Shown here piece after piece: positions 61,010 through 64,000 of a stretch of DNA of 64,000 bases (the first letter of the stretch is position 1; each line of letters starts with the position of its first letter). Source of the stretch: an uncultured Alphaproteobacteria bacterium (GTDB lineage: Bacteria; Pseudomonadota; Alphaproteobacteria; UBA8366; JADFVY01); NCBI GenBank assembly GCA_947259105.1, contig CAMYKU010000006.1, positions 1-64,000 on the forward strand, written 5' to 3'. A program made the position numbers and the translations under genes. The notes beneath the pieces were generated by a model. The model saw only the letters and a list, made by a program, of their open reading frames with translations. It ran no database searches and had not been told where the DNA came from.

Positions 61010-61960
61010 ATGCTCAAGACAATCGCGCGCGGTACCGCGCTGGCCGGCGTTCTCGCGCTCGCCGCAACGGCGGCGCAGGCTGCCGGCGATCCCGCCTCAT
61101 GCAAGACGGTCCGCTTATCCGACGTCGGCTGGACCGACATCACCGCGACCACGGCGGCGACCTCGGTCGTGCTCGAAGGGCTCGGCTACAAACCGAAGGT
61201 GGAACTCCTGTCGGTGCCGGTGACCTATGCCAGCATGAAGAACAAGGATATCGACGTCTTCCTCGGCAACTGGATGCCGACCATGGAAGAAAATATCAAG
61301 CCGTTCCGCGAGGACGGGTCGGTTGATGTGCTGGGGGTCAATCTGGAAGGCGCCAAATACACCTTCGCGGTGCCGAAATATGTCGCCGATGGCGGTCTGC
61401 GCGACTTCGCCGATATCGCCAAGTTCAAGGACAAGCTCGACGGCAAGATCTACGGTATCGAGCCGGGCAATGACGGCAACCGGCTGATCCTCGACATGAT
61501 CGACAAGAACGCATTCGGCCTGAAGGGTTTCGAGCTTGTGGAGTCGAGCGAGCAGGGCATGCTGGCGCAGGTCAAGCGCGCGTCGTCGCGCAAGCAGTGG
61601 GTGGTCTTCCTGGGCTGGGAGCCGCACCCGATGAACAGCAGTTTCGAACTTGCCTATCTGTCCGGCGGCGACGACTGGTTCGGCCCGAATTACGGCGGCG
61701 CCACCGTCCATACCAACACCCGCGCAGGCTACGCCAGGGAATGCCCGAATATCGGAAAACTCCTGGCGAACCAGAAATTCACGCTGGCCATGGAGAACGA
61801 AATCATGGGCGCGATTCTCAATGACGGGGTCGAGCCGAACAAGGCAGCGGCCGCGTGGCTGAAGAAGAACGCCGGCGTGCTGGATGCCTGGCTCAAGGGC
61901 GTCGAGACCGTCGATGGCGGCAACGGGTTGGCCGCCGTCAAGAAGTCGCTGGGGCTTTAA
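61010..61960 (+). CDS. choX: Choline ABC transporter substrate-binding protein
   Basis: A 316-residue OpuAC-family periplasmic binding protein: signal peptide (IARGTALAGVLALAATAAQA), VRLSDVGWTDITATTAATSV, SVPVTYASMKNKDIDVFLGN with WMPTM, and the aromatic ligand region FLGWEPHPMN. The family and the downstream permease and ATPase order match choXWV of rhizobia. GGGAGACTCAC precedes the ATG. An 11-bp hairpin after the stop probably makes this subunit the most abundant. Confidence 0.94.
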   Translation: MLKTIARGTALAGVLALAATAAQAAGDPASCKTVRLSDVGWTDITATTAATSVVLEGLGYKPKVELLSVPVTYASMKNKDIDVFLGNWMPTMEENIKPFREDGSVDVLGVNLEGAKYTFAVPKYVADGGLRDFADIAKFKDKLDGKIYGIEPGNDGNRLILDMIDKNAFGLKGFELVESSEQGMLAQVKRASSRKQWVVFLGWEPHPMNSSFELAYLSGGDDWFGPNYGGATVHTNTRAGYARECPNIGKLLANQKFTLAMENEIMGAILNDGVEPNKAAAAWLKKNAGVLDAWLKGVETVDGGNGLAAVKKSLGL

Positions 61961-61983
61961 GCGACAAGATTGTTCGACGATGC

Positions 61984-62008
61984 GGGCCGGGTCTGCAAGA
62001 CCCGGCCC
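61984..62008 (+). terminator. Strong hairpin between choX and choW
   Basis: GGGCCGGGTCT (61984-61994), loop GCA, AGACCCGGCCC (61998-62008): a perfect 11-bp stem. No T-run follows, so it more likely stabilises or attenuates the transcript than ends it. Confidence 0.7.
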
Positions 62009-62054
62009 CCTGCCGTTCGCTTGACAACGGCAACGTAACCGGGGAGCGCTGCGC

Positions 62055-62906
62055 ATGCTCGACTGGCTTACCGACAACAAGATACCGCTGGGCCGCTGGA
62101 TCAACGGGTTCGTCGATTTTCTCAACGAGAATGTCGCCTGGCTGTTCGATTTCATCTCGGATGTCCTCGGCTTCATTATCAACGGCTTCATCGACATCCT
62201 CCTCTGGGTGCATCCGCTGGCGCTGATCGCGCTGCTGGCCGGTCTCGCCTGGTGGCTGCACCGGTCGTGGCGGATGTCGGCGCTGATCGTCGCCGCGCTG
62301 ATGCTGATCCTAAATCTCGGTTATTGGGAGCCGACGATGGAGACGCTGGCGCTGGTGCTGATCGCGACCTTGATATGCATGCTCGTTGGCGTGCCGGTCG
62401 GCATCGCCGCGGCGCACCGCCCGTGGCTCTATACCGCGATCCGGCCGATCCTCGACCTGATGCAGACGGTCCCGACCTTCGTCTACCTGATCCCGACGCT
62501 GATCCTGTTCGGGCTGGGAGTGGTGCCGGGGCTGATCTCCACCGTCATCTTCGCGATCCCGGCGCCGATCCGCCTGACCTATCTCGGCGTCGTCGGCGTG
62601 CCCAAACCGTTGATCGAGGCCGGCGAGGCGTTCGGCGCGACCCGGAGCCAACTGTTGTGGAAAATCGAACTGCCGCACGCCATGCCGACGATCATGGCCG
62701 GGCTGACCCAATGCATCATGCTGTCGCTGTCGATGGTGGTGATCGCCGCGCTGGTCGGCGCCAACGGCCTTGGCAAGCCGGTGGTCCGCGCCCTCAGCTC
62801 GGTCAATATCGCGCAAGGCTTCGAGGCCGGGCTGGCAATCGTCATCGTCGCCATCCTCCTCGACCGCCTGTTGAAGCAGCGCGGCGCGCCGGGCGGGGAG
62901 CGCTGA
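62055..62906 (+). CDS. choW: Choline ABC transporter permease
   Basis: A 283-residue permease of the ProW/OpuAB type with seven or so transmembrane helices: LLAGLAWWLHRSWRMSALIV, LVLIATLICMLVGVPVGIAA, DLMQTVPTFVYLIPTLILFG and the EAA loop EAGEAFGATRSQLLWKIELP, then GANGLGKPVVRALSSVNIAQ. GGGGAGCGCTGCGC precedes the ATG. It overlaps nothing but is followed by choV after three bases. Confidence 0.94.
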   Translation: MLDWLTDNKIPLGRWINGFVDFLNENVAWLFDFISDVLGFIINGFIDILLWVHPLALIALLAGLAWWLHRSWRMSALIVAALMLILNLGYWEPTMETLALVLIATLICMLVGVPVGIAAAHRPWLYTAIRPILDLMQTVPTFVYLIPTLILFGLGVVPGLISTVIFAIPAPIRLTYLGVVGVPKPLIEAGEAFGATRSQLLWKIELPHAMPTIMAGLTQCIMLSLSMVVIAALVGANGLGKPVVRALSSVNIAQGFEAGLAIVIVAILLDRLLKQRGAPGGER

Positions 62907-62909
62907 CCC

Positions 62910-64000
62910 GTGGCGGTGGTTGAATTCAAGCAGGTCGACGTCATCTTCGGCGATGATTCGAAGGCGGCGCTGGACATGCTCGACCGCGGCGAGGACCGCG
63001 CGGCGATCCTGGAGGCGACCGGCTCGGTGCTCGGCGTGCATGACGCGACGCTGGCCGTCGAGGAAGGCGAGATCTGCGTGCTGATGGGCCTGTCCGGTTC
63101 CGGCAAGTCGTCGCTGCTGCGCTGCGTCAATGGCCTCAACAAGGTAACCCGCGGCGCGGTGCTGGTCGCCGAAGGCGGCAGCCAGGTCGATGTCGCGTCC
63201 TGCGACGCGGCGACGCTGCGGCATCTGCGGACGAACCGCATCGCCATGGTATTCCAGCAGTTCGCGCTGTTGCCCTGGCGCACGGTGGCGGAAAATGTCG
63301 GGCTGGGGCTGGAACTGCGCGGCATGGGACGCGCCGAGCGCGACCGGATCGTCACCGAGAAGTTGAAGCTGGTTCATCTAGACCAGTGGGCGGATAAATA
63401 CGCGCATGAACTGTCCGGCGGCATGCAGCAGCGCGTCGGCCTCGCCCGGGCGTTCGCCACCGATGCCGACATATTGCTGATGGACGAGCCGTTTTCGGCC
63501 CTCGACCCGCTGATCCGCGAACATCTCCAGGACGAGCTTCTGGAACTGCAGCGCAGCTTGAGGAAAACCATCGTGTTCGTCAGCCACGACCTCGACGAGG
63601 CGCTGAAGCTGGGCACCCATATCGCCATCATGCAGGACGGCCGGATCATCCAGTACGGCACGCCGGAGGAGATCGTCGGCCGCCCGGCGACCGATTACGT
63701 CCGCGCGTTCGTCGCCAACGTCAATCCGCTCAACGTGCTGCGCGGCGAGAGCCTGATGAGTCCGACGTCGGAGCTGGACCGTGACGCCGGCACGCCCGAG
63801 CTGGTGTTTCTGGAGCCGACCGGACGCTACCGCTGCCGGCTGGACGAGGCGCGGCGGCCGGCGGCATATCTCGACGGGGACACGGAAATCCGCTGCGTCG
63901 AGTGGACGCCTTCCCTCGACCCGGCGGGCGACGGCGGCGGCGCGATGATCTCCGGCACCGCGGCGACGCCGATGCGCGCCGCCATCGAGGCGCTGCACGC
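62910..64000 (+). CDS. choV: Choline ABC transporter ATPase, 5' part
   Basis: The gene runs off the right edge; about 363 codons are visible. The GTG start at 62910 follows GGGGAGCGCTGACCC. Walker A is GLSGSGKSS, Q-loop IAMVFQQFALLPWRTV, signature LSGGMQQRVGLARAF, Walker B ADILLMDEPFSALDP and H-loop VSHDLDEAL, typical of ProV/OpuAA. A 45-residue insert before Walker A (KAALDMLDRGEDRAAILEAT) is a family feature, and the visible C-terminus begins a CBS-like region. Confidence 0.94.
   Translation, partial: MAVVEFKQVDVIFGDDSKAALDMLDRGEDRAAILEATGSVLGVHDATLAVEEGEICVLMGLSGSGKSSLLRCVNGLNKVTRGAVLVAEGGSQVDVASCDAATLRHLRTNRIAMVFQQFALLPWRTVAENVGLGLELRGMGRAERDRIVTEKLKLVHLDQWADKYAHELSGGMQQRVGLARAFATDADILLMDEPFSALDPLIREHLQDELLELQRSLRKTIVFVSHDLDEALKLGTHIAIMQDGRIIQYGTPEEIVGRPATDYVRAFVANVNPLNVLRGESLMSPTSELDRDAGTPELVFLEPTGRYRCRLDEARRPAAYLDGDTEIRCVEWTPSLDPAGDGGGAMISGTAATPMRAAIEALH

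Overview
The window looks like a chromosomal segment of a high-GC alphaproteobacterium. Evidence: very GC-rich coding sequence, a tRNA with encoded CCA, a choline uptake block in the choX-choW-choV order known from rhizobia, a TAXI-type TRAP transporter, many ABC systems and many palindromic intergenic repeats. The exact order (Rhodospirillales-like or Hyphomicrobiales-like) cannot be fixed by eye. There is no rRNA, phage, plasmid, transposase or CRISPR array.

Layout. 1-5.3 kb: 5' part of a secreted SpvB/Tc-toxin-like gene, the FetAB-type metal exporter, a stand-alone MetE-type catalytic domain protein, a TPR protein and tRNA-Gly(CCC). 5.6-8.8 kb: TAXI TRAP transporter. 8.8-14.5 kb: an accessory stretch with duplicated non-coding segments, two outer-membrane barrels, a frameshifted third barrel, a tightly coupled VOC/GyrI-like/membrane-protein operon and a small secreted protein made of two 37-residue repeats. 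14.9-21 kb: a solute-binding-domain protein and an exported molybdenum hydroxylase operon (2Fe-2S, Mo, FAD subunits) with a 48-residue membrane protein and a b-type cytochrome. 21.4-24.3 kb: TetR and divergent membrane protein, GNAT, ApaG, DUF2892. 24.3-28 kb: YnjBCD-type ABC importer. 28-34 kb: FolE, an acidic repeat protein, dienelactone hydrolase, a secreted Cys-rich protein, TrkH. 34-38 kb: a solitary Cas1-like protein whose three metal ligands appear lost, two ABC-2 permeases without an ATPase, and twin 48-residue membrane proteins. 38-44.4 kb: AhpD-like protein, ArgD-ArgF-Hsp33, lipoprotein, RecX, DMT transporter. 44.7-54.6 kb: housekeeping and detoxification genes, a TetR/SRPBCC pair with matching operators, and an NfeD-slipin-CMD operon ending in a nonsense-mutated gene. 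54.6-64 kb: two chemoreceptors, choline dehydrogenase, and choXWV with a BetI-like operator; the last gene runs off the end.

How parts work together: FetA+FetB form one exporter; the TAXI protein feeds the fused permease; YnjB-C-D form one importer; the Mo hydroxylase probably passes electrons to the membrane cytochrome; ChoXWV imports choline that BetA oxidises towards glycine betaine.

Most interesting: the degenerate solo Cas1; the twin SGVLEW proteins; a TA-flanked, MITE-like repeat family whose first bases supply the TAG stop codon of several genes and one composite of which has split a gene; and a 12-bp hairpin burying a ribosome binding site.
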